64,000 nucleotides of DNA from an uncultured Lachnospiraceae bacterium (GTDB lineage: Bacteria; Bacillota; Clostridia; Lachnospirales; Lachnospiraceae): assembly GCA_947565425.1 (NCBI GenBank), contig CANOFW010000001.1:186001-250000 (forward strand), written 5' to 3'. Below are positions 28,810 through 38,352 of this stretch, one piece after another; the stretch's first letter is position 1; every line of letters starts with the position of its first letter. The translations under genes were made by a program, and so were the position numbers. The notes beneath the pieces are model-generated. The model was not told the origin of the DNA. It was given only the letters and a program-made list of their open reading frames with translations, and searched no databases.

Positions 28810-29448
28810 CTAATTTCTATTTTCGCTCTGTTTTTTCTGTTTCATACGCTTGATCACTTTCAGCCTCGTAAACTCCTCCCGCTCTTTCTCCTCCAAAGCC
28901 CCCTGAATACTCTTGACCAGTGATTGATACTTGGGGATCGTGATATTCTGCAAAGCATTGGCGCGTTTCTGCGTCTTCTTAATATTATAGGCAAGACGAT
29001 AAGCGCTAGTCTCAATCTGCGCAAGGCGAATCGTCAGCTCTTTTACTTTCTGAAATTTCTCACATGCCTCATCCAAAGACATCTTTGTCCCGAAAAAAGG
29101 ATAATAAGGCTTTAATGATTCCCCGCTGTACTCCACCTTAGGAATCTCTGTTCCCATGACGCTGCGCCGTTTGATTACGATAGATTCTTCCACCGGCACA
29201 CTTTTACTGAGCGTTTCCACCTCATGGATGCCCATCTGGATATTCGCTTTCTGCAACGCCAAATAAGCGCTGGTAAAAGTCTCGTCAATTTCTTTTTGAA
29301 TATCCGTGGCCTGCTCAATCAACTCCATAAGCTCACGAATTAAGATATTGCGTTTTTTATCCATCAAATCATACCCCTGCTCAGACAATGCAAGGGAGTT
29401 CTTTGCCAAGATTAAGTTTCCTTTTGTTGGAAATGTGTTTGGGTCCAT
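28810..29448 (-). CDS. ntpD: V-type ATPase subunit D
   Basis: The 212-residue product is the central-stalk rotor subunit. PTKGNLILAKNSLALSEQGYDLMDKKR is a long helical start shared by all V/A-type D subunits (positions 7-33), and the rest is an antiparallel coiled coil. GAGGTGGATGA precedes ATG 29448. It is separated from the A/B genes by an unrelated metallophosphoesterase gene, unlike the common A-B-D order. Confidence 0.92.
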   Translation of the reverse strand: MDPNTFPTKGNLILAKNSLALSEQGYDLMDKKRNILIRELMELIEQATDIQKEIDETFTSAYLALQKANIQMGIHEVETLSKSVPVEESIVIKRRSVMGTEIPKVEYSGESLKPYYPFFGTKMSLDEACEKFQKVKELTIRLAQIETSAYRLAYNIKKTQKRANALQNITIPKYQSLVKSIQGALEEKEREEFTRLKVIKRMKQKKQSENRN

Positions 29449-29493
29449 TCATCCACCTCACTTTTCCCATTTCATCGCAGCTCCGGGATTGTT

Positions 29494-30525
29494 TCACAAT
29501 CCGTCATTTTTCCCGTCAACGGTAATTACCCCATATCTCCCGGGGTACGCAGCCGAAAACACATGCTGCATACAATTTTCCGTCAATTTTCCCTCCCAGG
29601 TGAAATGTAGATGGCCGCACATGACCGCTTTCACCGGGCTTTTTGCATCATATACCAGTTCCAAAAACGCTTCTGTATTCTTATTGGGCTCATTGCTGCA
29701 TCCTTTTCCCCATACAAGCGCCCGGTCCTGCCATACTTTCTTCGATTCCTCCAAAAGGCTCCCATCCACTTTAGATGCCAGCGGTACATGTGTCAGCAGG
29801 ATTATCGGCTTCCCAAGATTTACAGCCTCCCGGAACCTTTTAAGCTGTCCCTTGGAAATCTGTTTCGTACTGTTATTGATTCCGACAATACACAAATCCT
29901 CAAACTCCATGACGGGGAGGTCTTCATATCCGTCTATGGATTCGTGCAGCTTTTTCATGTCTTTCTTATCAAGACTATCACAATTATAGGGATTATAATC
30001 GTGATCTGCCCGGACATACATCACCGGTGCATCAAGTTTCTTTATCCCCTCTTTGAGAGCTGTAATATTAGCGGCGGACGCATAATCTATCATATCGCCG
30101 CCAAACAGAATAGCATCTGAATGCTGGGTATTAAAATATTCAGGCAATTCCTCCCACAATCTTGCCGAATATATTCCATTTAACGATTGAAACATCTCAT
30201 GGCGTGCCCGTACATTTTCAAGGTTTCCCGCAGAGACTTCATCACTCTCCACAATAATGTGTAAGTCTGACAGGAACATAAATCGGTATGTTTGTTTCAA
30301 TCCCGGAATATGGACAGCTACACTCTCTTCTTCCAATACCAGAGCCGTTTCTTTCTCTGTCTCCTGCAAAACTGTTTTTTCTGCCGCTGCCATTTCTTCT
30401 CCTGCATCCTTATCTCTGGCGCCGGTATCCTTCGTTACCTCTTCCTTCACAGGATTCCATGCCGCCATCCCAAGCATACAGCACAAGAAACAGACCGGCA
30501 ATATCTGCAATACTCTCTTTTTCAT
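29494..30525 (-). CDS. Exported metallophosphoesterase inside the V-ATPase operon
   Basis: From ATG 30525 the product is 343 residues; the frame is open to 30573 and overlaps the ntpB end, so the start is not certain. MKKRVLQILPVCFLCCMLGMAAW looks like a signal peptide or anchor (residues 1-23). Calcineurin-like motifs: FLSDLHI (D87, H89), ILFGGDMID, VRADHDYNP, LLTHVPL and VMCGHLHF. The third block, usually GNHD/E, reads ADHD here: the Asn metal ligand is changed to Asp while the His is kept. The substrate is unknown. It sits between ntpB and ntpD with short gaps, so it is probably cotranscribed with the ATPase. Confidence 0.82.
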   Translation of the reverse strand: MKKRVLQILPVCFLCCMLGMAAWNPVKEEVTKDTGARDKDAGEEMAAAEKTVLQETEKETALVLEEESVAVHIPGLKQTYRFMFLSDLHIIVESDEVSAGNLENVRARHEMFQSLNGIYSARLWEELPEYFNTQHSDAILFGGDMIDYASAANITALKEGIKKLDAPVMYVRADHDYNPYNCDSLDKKDMKKLHESIDGYEDLPVMEFEDLCIVGINNSTKQISKGQLKRFREAVNLGKPIILLTHVPLASKVDGSLLEESKKVWQDRALVWGKGCSNEPNKNTEAFLELVYDAKSPVKAVMCGHLHFTWEGKLTENCMQHVFSAAYPGRYGVITVDGKNDGL

Positions 30526-30559
30526 CACATATATTCTTTCTATTCTGAACTGCATATAT

Positions 30560-31933
30560 TTACATATCTGCATACTTCTCCAGTATCTTCGTGTCTATCC
30601 TATCCAGCTCTTCCCTGGGCAGAATATGCAAAAGACGCCAGCCAATATCTAAAGTCTCCTCAATGGTACGGTTCTCATTCATGCCCTGCGCTACAAACTC
30701 TTTCTCAAATCCAACGCCGAATTCCAGATACTTCTTGTCCGTCTCCGACAGCTCGTCCTCTCCAATCACGCTCGCCAAGTCGCGCGCCTCGCCTACTCTG
30801 GCATAAGAAGAAAAAAGCTGGTTCGCCACATCCTGATGGTCCTCTCGCGTATACTCCGCGCCAATGCCGTCTTTCATCAGGCGGGATAACGAAGGAAGCA
30901 CATTAATCGGCGGATAAACATTCTTCTGGTGCAAAGAACGCTCCAGCACAATCTGTCCCTCCGTGATATACCCGGTCAAATCGGGAATTGGGTGCGTAAT
31001 ATCGTCATTGGGCATTGTCAGAATCGGAATCTGCGTGACGCTTCCCTCCCTGCCCTTTACAATTCCGGCACGCTCATAGAGCGTCGCCAGCTCGCTGTAG
31101 AGATAACCGGGATAACCTTTCCTGCTGGGGATTTCCCCTTTGGACGAAGAAATCTCACGCATCGCCTCGGCATAGGAAGTCATATCTGTGAGGATGACCA
31201 GAATATGCATATTTTTCTCAAAAGCAAGATATTCCGCCGCCGTCAACGCCATCTTGGGCGTAATTAAACGCTCCGCCACCGGGTCGTTGGAAAGATTTAA
31301 GAACATCGTCACATGAGAACTGACACCGCTCTCCTCAAAACGCCTGCGGAAAAAGTCCGCCACGTCATATTTGAGGCCCATAGCCGCAAACACTATGCCA
31401 AATTCCTCCTCGGAGTCTTCCCCCAGAGAAGCCTGTTCCACAATCTGCGCTGCAAGCTGATCATGCGGAAGTCCATTGCCAGAAAAAATCGGTAATTTCT
31501 GTCCGCGGATTAACGTTGTCAGGCCGTCAATTGCCGAGATGCCGGTACGAATATAATTCCTAGGATATTCTCTGGTACAGGGATTTAGGGGAAGCCCATT
31601 CACATCCCGCACAACCTCTGGCTCTATCCTGCCAAGTCCGTCAATGGGTTCGCCCAATCCATTAAAGGTACGCCCAAGAATCTCCAGAGAAAGGCCAATC
31701 TCCATGGGATGGCCACTCAGTCTGGTATGTGTATTCTGTAGCGACATTTCATCCGTATTGTCAAATACCTGGATAACTGCCTTATCCTCATCGACTGCCA
31801 CAATTCTGCCTTTCTTGCGGCGCTTCCCTTCCACGATAAACTCAACTACTTCCTCATAAGAGGCATTTTTGACTCCCTCCAGCACAATCAGAGGGCCGTT
31901 AATATCACTTAACCCTAAATACTCAATTGCCAT
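30560..31933 (-). CDS. ntpB: V-type ATPase subunit B
   Basis: The 457-residue product is the regulatory, non-catalytic head subunit. It has the V/A-type features [35 protein letters not shown] (in part), [16 protein letters not shown] and the arginine region [13 protein letters not shown]. As in all B subunits the Walker A loop is lost ([12 protein letters not shown]). AGGAGGGC precedes ATG 31933, 10 bp after ntpA. The length is normal. Confidence 0.96.
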   Translation of the reverse strand: MAIEYLGLSDINGPLIVLEGVKNASYEEVVEFIVEGKRRKKGRIVAVDEDKAVIQVFDNTDEMSLQNTHTRLSGHPMEIGLSLEILGRTFNGLGEPIDGLGRIEPEVVRDVNGLPLNPCTREYPRNYIRTGISAIDGLTTLIRGQKLPIFSGNGLPHDQLAAQIVEQASLGEDSEEEFGIVFAAMGLKYDVADFFRRRFEESGVSSHVTMFLNLSNDPVAERLITPKMALTAAEYLAFEKNMHILVILTDMTSYAEAMREISSSKGEIPSRKGYPGYLYSELATLYERAGIVKGREGSVTQIPILTMPNDDITHPIPDLTGYITEGQIVLERSLHQKNVYPPINVLPSLSRLMKDGIGAEYTREDHQDVANQLFSSYARVGEARDLASVIGEDELSETDKKYLEFGVGFEKEFVAQGMNENRTIEETLDIGWRLLHILPREELDRIDTKILEKYADM

Positions 31934-31943
31934 AACTGCCCTC

Positions 31944-33710
31944 CTATGCGTTGCTATCCATTAAACCTTGATAGAAATCGTCCACCATCTGACGGTATTC
32001 TTCAAATTTGTACATATCTTTATTTGCCACATCATATTTAATCGCAATAATCTTCTCAAATATGCGATTTTCTTTGAGTAACGCCATCGGCATGCCCAAA
32101 TCAATCAACGCCCGACATTTCTCATAAAGATAGAGAATAATCTTCATCATTTCCAACTGTTTCTCCATAGGGACAAAGGTGTCCTCAGCATGGAAAGCAT
32201 TCTGCTGCAAAAATCCTAAACGAATGACCCTGGCAATCTCTAAAATCAACTTCTGGTCATCGGGAAGCACATCACTGCCAATCAATTTGACAATCTCATT
32301 CAATCGGCTCTCCGTGGTCAGGATATGGAGCAGTTCGTTGCGGCAGGGGACGAAATCAGCTCCCACATTGGCGCCATACCAGTGCTCCAAATCACCAAGA
32401 TATTCCGTATAGCTGGTGAGCCAGTTGATTGCCGGATAATGCCTGGCATAAGCAAGCGCCTTATCCAATGCCAGAAAACAGCGCACAAAACGCTTCGTGT
32501 TCTGTGTAACCGGTTCAGAGAAATCTCCTCCTTGCGGCGATACCGCGCCAATAATTGTGACGCTTCCATCCGTCCCATTGAGGTTCTCCACATAACCGGC
32601 ACGCTCGTAAAACGCTGACAGTCGTGAGGCGAGGTACGCCGGAAAGCCTTCTTCCGCCGGCATCTCTTCCAACCTGCCGGAAAGCTCTCTGAGCGCCTCC
32701 GCCCAGCGGGAGGTGGAATCTGCCATGATTGCCACATGATATCCCATATCGCGATAATACTCAGCAAGCGTCAGTCCTGTATAAATACTGGCCTCTCTTG
32801 CCGCCACCGGCATATTGGAGGTATTGGCAATTAATGTCGTCCGGTCCATCAAAAGATTTCCCGTCTTGGGGTCTGTCAGCTTGGAAAATTCTTCCAACAC
32901 ATTTGTCATCTCGTTCCCGCGCTCCCCACAGCCGATATAAATGATAATATCCGCATCTGACCACTTGGCAAGCTGATGCTGGGTCATGGTCTTACCTGTG
33001 CCAAACCCGCCGGGGATGGCCGCTGTGCCCCCCTTGGCAATCGGAAACAAGGTGTCCAAGATACGCTGTCCCGTTACCAGCGGCCGATCTGCTGGATAGC
33101 GTTTGTGAATTGGACGCGGAATGCGAATTGGCCAGCGCTGGGCCATCGTCAACGTCTCCTCACTCCCATCCGGTTTGCGAATCTTTACCAATGGTTCCTC
33201 GATGGTATAGCTGCCGTTCTCCGCCGCCCAGATCACCGTTCCATCCATATCTGGCGGCACCATAACCTTGTGAAGAATTGCCGGCGTCTCCGGAACCTCG
33301 GCAATTACCGTCCCCCCGCTCACACTATCCTGAGGCTTCACGCAAATTGTCGTCTCCCATTGACGCTCCCGCTCCAAAAGGTCAACATTGACGCCGCGGG
33401 GAATGAAAGCGCCGCTCTTCTCCCCAATCAACTGTAACGGTCGCTCAATCCCATCGAAAATATTGGTGATAATACCCGGCGCAAGGGTCACGCAGATAGC
33501 GCTTCCCGCGCCCTCCACAATTTCCCCCGGACGCAGCCCCGTCGTCTCCTCAAACACCTGGATCGTCGTCTCTTCCTTGTTGAGCGCAATAACTTCCCCC
33601 ACCAGGCGCATCGGACCCACATAGACCATTTCCGACATCTTAAATCCAAGGTTCCCCTTGACGGTAATAATTGGCCCATTGATTCCATATATGTTCCCTG
33701 TCACGCTCAT
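31944..33710 (-). CDS. ntpA: V-type ATPase catalytic subunit A
   Basis: The 588-residue product holds the catalytic sites. The P-loop is GGFGTGKT (234-241; GPFGSGKT or GAFGCGKT is more usual), with [10 protein letters not shown] (catalytic Glu), [14 protein letters not shown] and the V-type non-homologous region before the P-loop. The start ATG overlaps the ntpE stop (ATGA). The operon runs H/G-C-I-K-F-E-A-B, then a phosphoesterase and D. Whether the enzyme makes ATP or pumps H+ or Na+ cannot be read from this subunit. Confidence 0.96.
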   Translation of the reverse strand: MSVTGNIYGINGPIITVKGNLGFKMSEMVYVGPMRLVGEVIALNKEETTIQVFEETTGLRPGEIVEGAGSAICVTLAPGIITNIFDGIERPLQLIGEKSGAFIPRGVNVDLLERERQWETTICVKPQDSVSGGTVIAEVPETPAILHKVMVPPDMDGTVIWAAENGSYTIEEPLVKIRKPDGSEETLTMAQRWPIRIPRPIHKRYPADRPLVTGQRILDTLFPIAKGGTAAIPGGFGTGKTMTQHQLAKWSDADIIIYIGCGERGNEMTNVLEEFSKLTDPKTGNLLMDRTTLIANTSNMPVAAREASIYTGLTLAEYYRDMGYHVAIMADSTSRWAEALRELSGRLEEMPAEEGFPAYLASRLSAFYERAGYVENLNGTDGSVTIIGAVSPQGGDFSEPVTQNTKRFVRCFLALDKALAYARHYPAINWLTSYTEYLGDLEHWYGANVGADFVPCRNELLHILTTESRLNEIVKLIGSDVLPDDQKLILEIARVIRLGFLQQNAFHAEDTFVPMEKQLEMMKIILYLYEKCRALIDLGMPMALLKENRIFEKIIAIKYDVANKDMYKFEEYRQMVDDFYQGLMDSNA

Positions 33711-34267
33711 AGATTGGTCGCCTCCTGTTCCAGCTTCGTCACGAAGGATTCATCAATGAGAATATTCCTCGAGCGAATGACCGCGCGCACACCTCCGCCA
33801 AAATCAAAACTGCTGACCGTAAGCGCAGCGCCTGTCTTACTTTCTAACTCATGTAGCTTATCTGCGTCGGAAGGATTGATATATATTGTGACTTCCTCAT
33901 CTTCCGCCACCGCAAGCGCCATCTTGATTTTGGCTATGAGGTATGCTTCGTACTCCTCTGTCATCTGATACTTGACAAGGAGTTCTTTTACCTCCTCAAG
34001 CAGTTTTTCTCTCCATTTACGCTTACACTCGTCAAGATTCCTCTTCTGCCTTAACATTTCTCGCGATACTGTACTGTTTGTCTGTCTGCGGATTTTGTGC
34101 TCTTCGTTACGAATCTTATGCTCAAGCTCCGCCAGTTTGCTTTCTCGAAACGCCTCTACCTCCCGGTTACAAGCGGCTTCATACTCCGCAATTTGCTGGT
34201 CGCTCTCCTGTTTCGCCACGTCCATAGTAAACTTGCGGAATACTTCCAGCTTTTCCTCAATCTGCAT
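33707..34267 (-). CDS. ntpE: V-type ATPase subunit E
   Basis: The 186-residue peripheral-stalk subunit has a long charged helix (residues ~1-95, for example EYEAACNREVEAFRESK) that pairs with the G/H subunit, then a C-terminal globular part with IYINPSDADKL and FGGGVRAVIRSRNILIDESF, the typical E-subunit end. GGGAGG precedes ATG 34267. It overlaps ntpA by 4 bp. Confidence 0.9.
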   Translation of the reverse strand: MQIEEKLEVFRKFTMDVAKQESDQQIAEYEAACNREVEAFRESKLAELEHKIRNEEHKIRRQTNSTVSREMLRQKRNLDECKRKWREKLLEEVKELLVKYQMTEEYEAYLIAKIKMALAVAEDEEVTIYINPSDADKLHELESKTGAALTVSSFDFGGGVRAVIRSRNILIDESFVTKLEQEATNL

Positions 34268-34283
34268 ATCTTCTACCTCCCGC

Positions 34284-34592
34284 CTATAGCTTTAAACCGA
34301 TTGCCTCACTGACGTAATCTGTAATAAAATTCTCATTCCTCCCGCTCCCATGACGGTCTGGAATCTCTACAAGCAAGGGCAGGCGACGATTCAGCTTTAC
34401 TTCGTCAATCAGATCCGGAAATTCCCTGCCAAACTTCTCCGTCAAAAGAACAATACCAATTTCCCTATCCGCAAATACACGCTCTAACGCCTCTTTCAAT
34501 TCCTGCCGCTCATGGACAATCACACCCTCGACGCCCGCTAAACGCATCCCTGTATACGTGTCTCTGTTGTCGCTAATCAGATACATCTTCAT
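34284..34592 (-). CDS. ntpF: V-type ATPase subunit F
   Basis: The product is ~102 residues, a small Rossmann-like central-stalk subunit: MYLISDNRDTYTGMRLAGVEG, then IGIVLLTEKF and RRLPLLVEIPD. ATG 34592 is preferred over the in-frame ATG 34598 because GGGGAG lies 7 bases before it. It lies 14 bp after ntpK. Enterococcus naming would call this NtpG. Confidence 0.9.
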   Translation of the reverse strand: MKMYLISDNRDTYTGMRLAGVEGVIVHERQELKEALERVFADREIGIVLLTEKFGREFPDLIDEVKLNRRLPLLVEIPDRHGSGRNENFITDYVSEAIGLKL

Positions 34593-34606
34593 AGGCATAC
34601 TCCCCG

Positions 34607-35023
34607 CTATCCGAGAATAGAAAATGAAATCAATAATCCATAGAGTGCAATCGACTCTGCCAACGCCACAAAAATCAGAGCCTTACCCATAATGGAAGAG
34701 TCTTCGCTCAAAGCTCCCAGCGCCGCGCTTGCCGCGCTTGCCACCGCAATGCCAGCGCCAATACAGGACATGCCTGTGGACAATGCCGCCGCTATATACC
34801 GCCAGCTCTCTGTATTGGAAACTGCCTCCGCTGCTTCCCCTGCCGCGTGTGCATCCCCAAACATCAAGATATCCGCCACCAGAAGCGTACCAAAGAAGAA
34901 AAAGACATTGCAGGCCAATGCCGCCTTAAATCCCCCTTCTTTGCGTTTGCTGCGTAAAAAACCTCCCACCGGAATAATCATACTGCATAGCAGAATCAAT
35001 ACTAATATAATTTTTGTTGCCAT
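34607..35023 (-). CDS. ntpK: V-type ATPase subunit K (c-ring proteolipid)
   Basis: The 138-residue product is shorter than the ~156 residues of Enterococcus NtpK. Four hydrophobic helices are visible: 4-24, 33-55, 76-104 and 114-137. The second hairpin is a good c-subunit, with Gly/Ala-rich GAGIAVASAASAALGAL and ion-site glutamate E123 in LAESIALYGLL. The first hairpin has lost the Gly/Ala pattern and has a Phe-rich helix (FFFFGTLLVADIL) with no carboxylate at the expected site. So each subunit carries one ion site on four helices. AGGAGGATAAGG precedes the ATG. Confidence 0.9.
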   Translation of the reverse strand: MATKIILVLILLCSMIIPVGGFLRSKRKEGGFKAALACNVFFFFGTLLVADILMFGDAHAAGEAAEAVSNTESWRYIAAALSTGMSCIGAGIAVASAASAALGALSEDSSIMGKALIFVALAESIALYGLLISFSILG

Positions 35024-35036
35024 ATCCTTATCCTCC

Positions 35037-35198
35037 TTAGTTAGTGTAACGGCACGCGACGCTATGCGTCACCTGCCAATTCGTCGGAAGGCATTTCACA
35101 AATGCTTCGCATTTGCCTTCCTCCTCCAATGTAACGGCACGCGACGCGTCCGCGTCACCTGCCAATTCGTCGGAAGGCATTCCAGAAATGCTTCGCAT
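35037..35198 (-). CDS. Possible 53-aa ORF formed by the tandem repeat
   Basis: ATG 35198 has GGAGGAAGGC just before it. The frame passes through both repeat units (MRSISGMPSDELAGDADA, then CEAFVKCLPTNWQVTH) and stops 13 bases before ntpK. The sequence is fixed by the repeat, has no known homology in my reading and may never be a product; translation could still affect ntpK expression. Low confidence as a gene. Confidence 0.2.
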   Translation of the reverse strand: MRSISGMPSDELAGDADASRAVTLEEEGKCEAFVKCLPTNWQVTHSVACRYTN

Positions 35199-35214
35199 TT
35201 GCCTTCCTCCTCAT
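35045..35214. repeat. Two tandem copies of an 85-bp repeat between ntpI and ntpK
   Basis: Units 35045-35129 and 35130-35214 differ at only a few bases. Each holds GGCACGCGACGC..GCGTC and AAATGCTTCGCATTT palindromes and a CCTTCCTCCTC block, which on the minus strand is a strong ribosome-site-like GAGGAGGAAGG. The last bases overlap the ntpI stop. It looks like an intergenic repeat inserted in the operon and duplicated. Confidence 0.85.
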
Positions 35215-37106
35215 TTCTTGTTAAATGAGACAAATGGTTTTCCGCTTCCGGAATAGAAACGGCTGAACATCTCATAGTATTCCAAACGCAATACCTGAAT
35301 CCCCACAATCAATCCTTCAAGCCCTGCCACCAGGATGTTGCCCAACACAACTACCATCCAGTTGGGACTGCCCTTTTCTAATCCCGCAAGCGTCATCACA
35401 ACTCCCATCATACCTGCATGGCTGAGTGCGAAAGCGCCTACCCGGACGAAGGAAATCGTGTTCGTAGCATAGCTAAGTACCACGTCAAATCCTTCCACCA
35501 ATGCTTCCACAAAAAACATCACTTTGCTTCCCTCTGGAAAAATCTTCTCCTTGCACTCAACAAAATGGCTCAAAGGTTCTTTTAGCAAAATGACAAGCAA
35601 AGGCACGCCCACTGCAATCCCTATGATAATCGTCGCCGGCAACCCATTGCCAGTAATAAAAAGTACGGCGCACAACGCGACAAATCCATAGCAGATCAGG
35701 CCGGCTATTCCGCTCTGGTGAAACAGGAGTCTGCCGTAATCTTTCTCCCGAATGGCATTAATAATGTTGAGCACCATGGCAATCAATATCAATGCCCCGC
35801 CGAATGCAACTGCCAACATTAAGGTTGTCATAATATTATCCATCGGCTTCATCCATACTGCAGGCAACACTTCCTCAAATCCAAAGAAACTTCCATAAAG
35901 AAAACCAAACACCACTGACCAGATCCCGGCTACGCCCACAATTCCTGCCAGGCGCAATTTCTTAATGCGATAAAGCAAGATTCCCCCAATGAAAAGACAA
36001 GCCCCCTGCCCGACGTCTCCAAACATAATTCCAAACATCAGCGTATAGGTCAGCGCAATAAATAAAGTTGGGTCCATCTCGTTATAAGAAGGCAGTCCAT
36101 ACATTTCCACAAACATCTCAAACGGTTTCAAAATCTTGGGATTGCGCAATTTGGTCGGAGGATTGATGGCTGAATTCCCCTCCTCCTCCTCCCAGTGAAT
36201 CTTTTCTTCACCCGCAATCTCAGCTTCCAGCTTGTCCGCATCCTGCCTCGCCATCCAGCCATAGAGAATATAATACTCTTCCCCTCCGTCATTTGCCTGC
36301 GTACAGGCCGCATATTTGCGAATATCAAAATTACGGCAATAACTCTCTAAGCTACGGCAAGCCGACAAGATTTCATCCTTCCTGCCCATGGCTATCTCTG
36401 ACGCCCTCATCTGCAAGCCTTCCAATTCCTGCGTACACTTTTCCAACTCTTCTTTGGCATATGTAAATATCTGCCTGGGCGTCTTTTGAAACTTGTCCGA
36501 TATCTCAATTTCTTCAAAATGGAAAGACGCATACACCGATTTCACATCCATCAGATAGGTATGCGGCACAAAGTAAACGCCCCAGACATACTTGCTGTCA
36601 TTATTGCACTCATAAAACAAGGTGTATGGGTTCTTATAAATATACCGTTCGAGCTTATGGTAATCTTCCACTTTTATCCTGCCGAACTGATAGTCGATAA
36701 AGCGAAAATCCTTGAGCTTACTCAGCTCGAAATCAAGTCCGATAAACGGCGCAATTTCTTCCATCCACGCTTTAATCTCTAAGGTTTTCTCCCGCAATTC
36801 TTCCTGCTGGCTGCAAAGATCGTTTATCTGCCCATAGACCTCATCGACAATGACCTGCGCCTGCGCCGCCCGCATTTCAATGCTGCCCTCTCCAACGCCG
36901 TCAAGATATCCTTTTAACTCTTCCCCCCGCTGCATAGCCTCTTTATAAAGATTCGTCTCCATAAATGGACGGACATTCTTTAGATTTCCAAGGCTTTGCA
37001 TGGCATTTTCAAAATGAATATCATACTTATTTAAGTAATACTTTACAACGCGATCAATATCACCTCTAGGACCGGTAATATGCAGCAGCTTCATTTTCTC
37101 AACCAA
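35211..37106 (-). CDS. ntpI: V-type ATPase subunit I (a-subunit)
   Basis: The 631-residue product has a cytoplasmic N-terminal half with two coiled-coil arms (~75-125 and ~220-260) that bind the peripheral stalks, and a C-terminal half with seven to eight membrane segments from ~370 (TYTLMFGIMFGDVGQG, family-typical) to the end. The conserved region with the essential arginine is near SFVRVGAFALSHAGM. The start is TTG 37106 (GGGGGTG upstream) or ATG 37094. It lies 41 bp behind ntpC. Confidence 0.93.
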   Translation of the reverse strand: MVEKMKLLHITGPRGDIDRVVKYYLNKYDIHFENAMQSLGNLKNVRPFMETNLYKEAMQRGEELKGYLDGVGEGSIEMRAAQAQVIVDEVYGQINDLCSQQEELREKTLEIKAWMEEIAPFIGLDFELSKLKDFRFIDYQFGRIKVEDYHKLERYIYKNPYTLFYECNNDSKYVWGVYFVPHTYLMDVKSVYASFHFEEIEISDKFQKTPRQIFTYAKEELEKCTQELEGLQMRASEIAMGRKDEILSACRSLESYCRNFDIRKYAACTQANDGGEEYYILYGWMARQDADKLEAEIAGEEKIHWEEEEGNSAINPPTKLRNPKILKPFEMFVEMYGLPSYNEMDPTLFIALTYTLMFGIMFGDVGQGACLFIGGILLYRIKKLRLAGIVGVAGIWSVVFGFLYGSFFGFEEVLPAVWMKPMDNIMTTLMLAVAFGGALILIAMVLNIINAIREKDYGRLLFHQSGIAGLICYGFVALCAVLFITGNGLPATIIIGIAVGVPLLVILLKEPLSHFVECKEKIFPEGSKVMFFVEALVEGFDVVLSYATNTISFVRVGAFALSHAGMMGVVMTLAGLEKGSPNWMVVVLGNILVAGLEGLIVGIQVLRLEYYEMFSRFYSGSGKPFVSFNKK

Positions 37107-37147
37107 AACGACACCCCCGTTTCTTTCTGTAATTTCTGTTATAGAGC

Positions 37148-37981
37148 CTAAACCGTCGCATGTAAAAGAATCATCTCTCGGATATCCTTAGACGGAATCT
37201 GATAGCGTATGCCTTCGATTGCCGTTGTCAAATATTGCGCTTCCAACTCTTTCTCATAGAGATAATAGAACACTGGAGCAATGGAAAAAGGATACTTCCG
37301 ACAAATTTGACGGTACATTTTCCCCATCACATAACGGTAAGAAACCTCGTCCTGAACCTTTACCAGCGCGTCCCTGCCCCGATAATAAGATGTCCCCTGT
37401 ATAATCTGCTGAAACTCATCTGCCTGCTGTGATTCCATTAGCTCTTGACGTTCCCGGCTTCTCAGCTTATAGCTAATTGGAATTAACATCCCCTCTATGT
37501 CCCCTGGCTCCTGGTGAAAAAAATACTTGGCACGATAAATCCACATGATATTCAACCAATCAATCTGTGTGCCAAAAATCTCCCTTAATACCCGTCGCAT
37601 CTTCTTACCTGAAAAATTGTTAATTTCCTCCCAGGCACGGACAAAGTATGGAATATCTGCTTCGGAAGGCGCTTCTTTGAGCGCTAGTTGTTCGAGATAC
37701 AGCTTCATAGCTCTGCGCTGACTGTCATCTCCAAATCGGCAGAGCTTGCGGTAATCCTCCTTAACTGAATGATAAATCAGCTCTTCCACCTGTCCTCGAT
37801 GCTGGATTTCCTCTCGTCCCCCATAAACTTTACCGTAGCTCTCCTGTTCCCGCAAAAAAGAAATCACTTCCTGCACAGTTTGAAACTCTGTAATCCGTTC
37901 AAAATCCTCTTTGGTCAAAAGTCTGCCCCGCATCGCTCTCGACTTTGCTACAAGGCCACTATATTCAAGCAATCCACCCAT
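37148..37981 (-). CDS. ntpC: V-type ATPase subunit C
   Basis: The product is ~277 residues, helical, and joins the central stalk to the c-ring (called subunit d in eukaryotes). SGLVAKSRAMRGRLLTKEDFE is the conserved start (positions ~8-28 overall), and INNFSGKKMRRVLREIFGTQIDWLN is a family block. ATG 37981 is preferred to the in-frame GTG 37990 since AGAGGTG lies 7 bases before it. The first gene of the core set is the H/G stalk subunit, 59 bp upstream. Confidence 0.88.
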   Translation of the reverse strand: MGGLLEYSGLVAKSRAMRGRLLTKEDFERITEFQTVQEVISFLREQESYGKVYGGREEIQHRGQVEELIYHSVKEDYRKLCRFGDDSQRRAMKLYLEQLALKEAPSEADIPYFVRAWEEINNFSGKKMRRVLREIFGTQIDWLNIMWIYRAKYFFHQEPGDIEGMLIPISYKLRSRERQELMESQQADEFQQIIQGTSYYRGRDALVKVQDEVSYRYVMGKMYRQICRKYPFSIAPVFYYLYEKELEAQYLTTAIEGIRYQIPSKDIREMILLHATV

Positions 37982-38040
37982 ATACTGCACCTCTGCATTC
38001 TCTTGCTACTTGCCCACTTCATTTGTTCCTTGCATTGCCA

Positions 38041-38352
38041 TTATATCTCTGTAATTTTCCTGACGATTTCTTGCGCATAAGTCGTAAGGTTATCCCGATA
38101 TTCTGCATCAAGCAAATCCATCTGCTGTTGATTCTGCTCTACAAGCTGGCAAATATTCTCTTTCGCCTGTTCCTCTAACTGTGCACGCAAAATGCTGATT
38201 CTTCCTTCCAATTCTGCCGCAATTCCAAGATTAATTTCTTCCATCTGCTGTTTCTTCTGTTCTTGTAGTTTCTGTTTGGAGATACTGGCATGTTCCATCA
38301 TCTCTCCTGCCTGGGCCTCCATGTCATATAACTGTTCGATGACCTGATTCAC
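38041..38352 (-). CDS. ntpH: V-type ATPase G/H-type peripheral stalk subunit
   Basis: The 103-residue product is almost wholly charged coiled coil (ISKQKLQEQKKQQMEE, LRAQLEEQAKENICQL), the form of the short stalk subunit that pairs with E. The sequence itself carries little family signal, so the call rests on shape, length and place at the head of the ATPase genes. Its ATG overlaps the stop of the receiver-like gene by 4 bp (ATGA), so the two are translationally coupled. Confidence 0.75.
   Translation of the reverse strand: MNQVIEQLYDMEAQAGEMMEHASISKQKLQEQKKQQMEEINLGIAAELEGRISILRAQLEEQAKENICQLVEQNQQQMDLLDAEYRDNLTTYAQEIVRKITEI

Noticed and set aside
35045-35214. CRISPR-like tandem repeat
   Set aside because: Only two adjacent units with no spacers and no cas genes; it is a simple tandem duplication.
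35096-35308. 70-codon minus-strand ORF over the end of ntpI
   Set aside because: It is a shadow of ntpI that runs into the tandem repeat; the repeat-derived 53-codon frame is better placed, and even that is doubtful.
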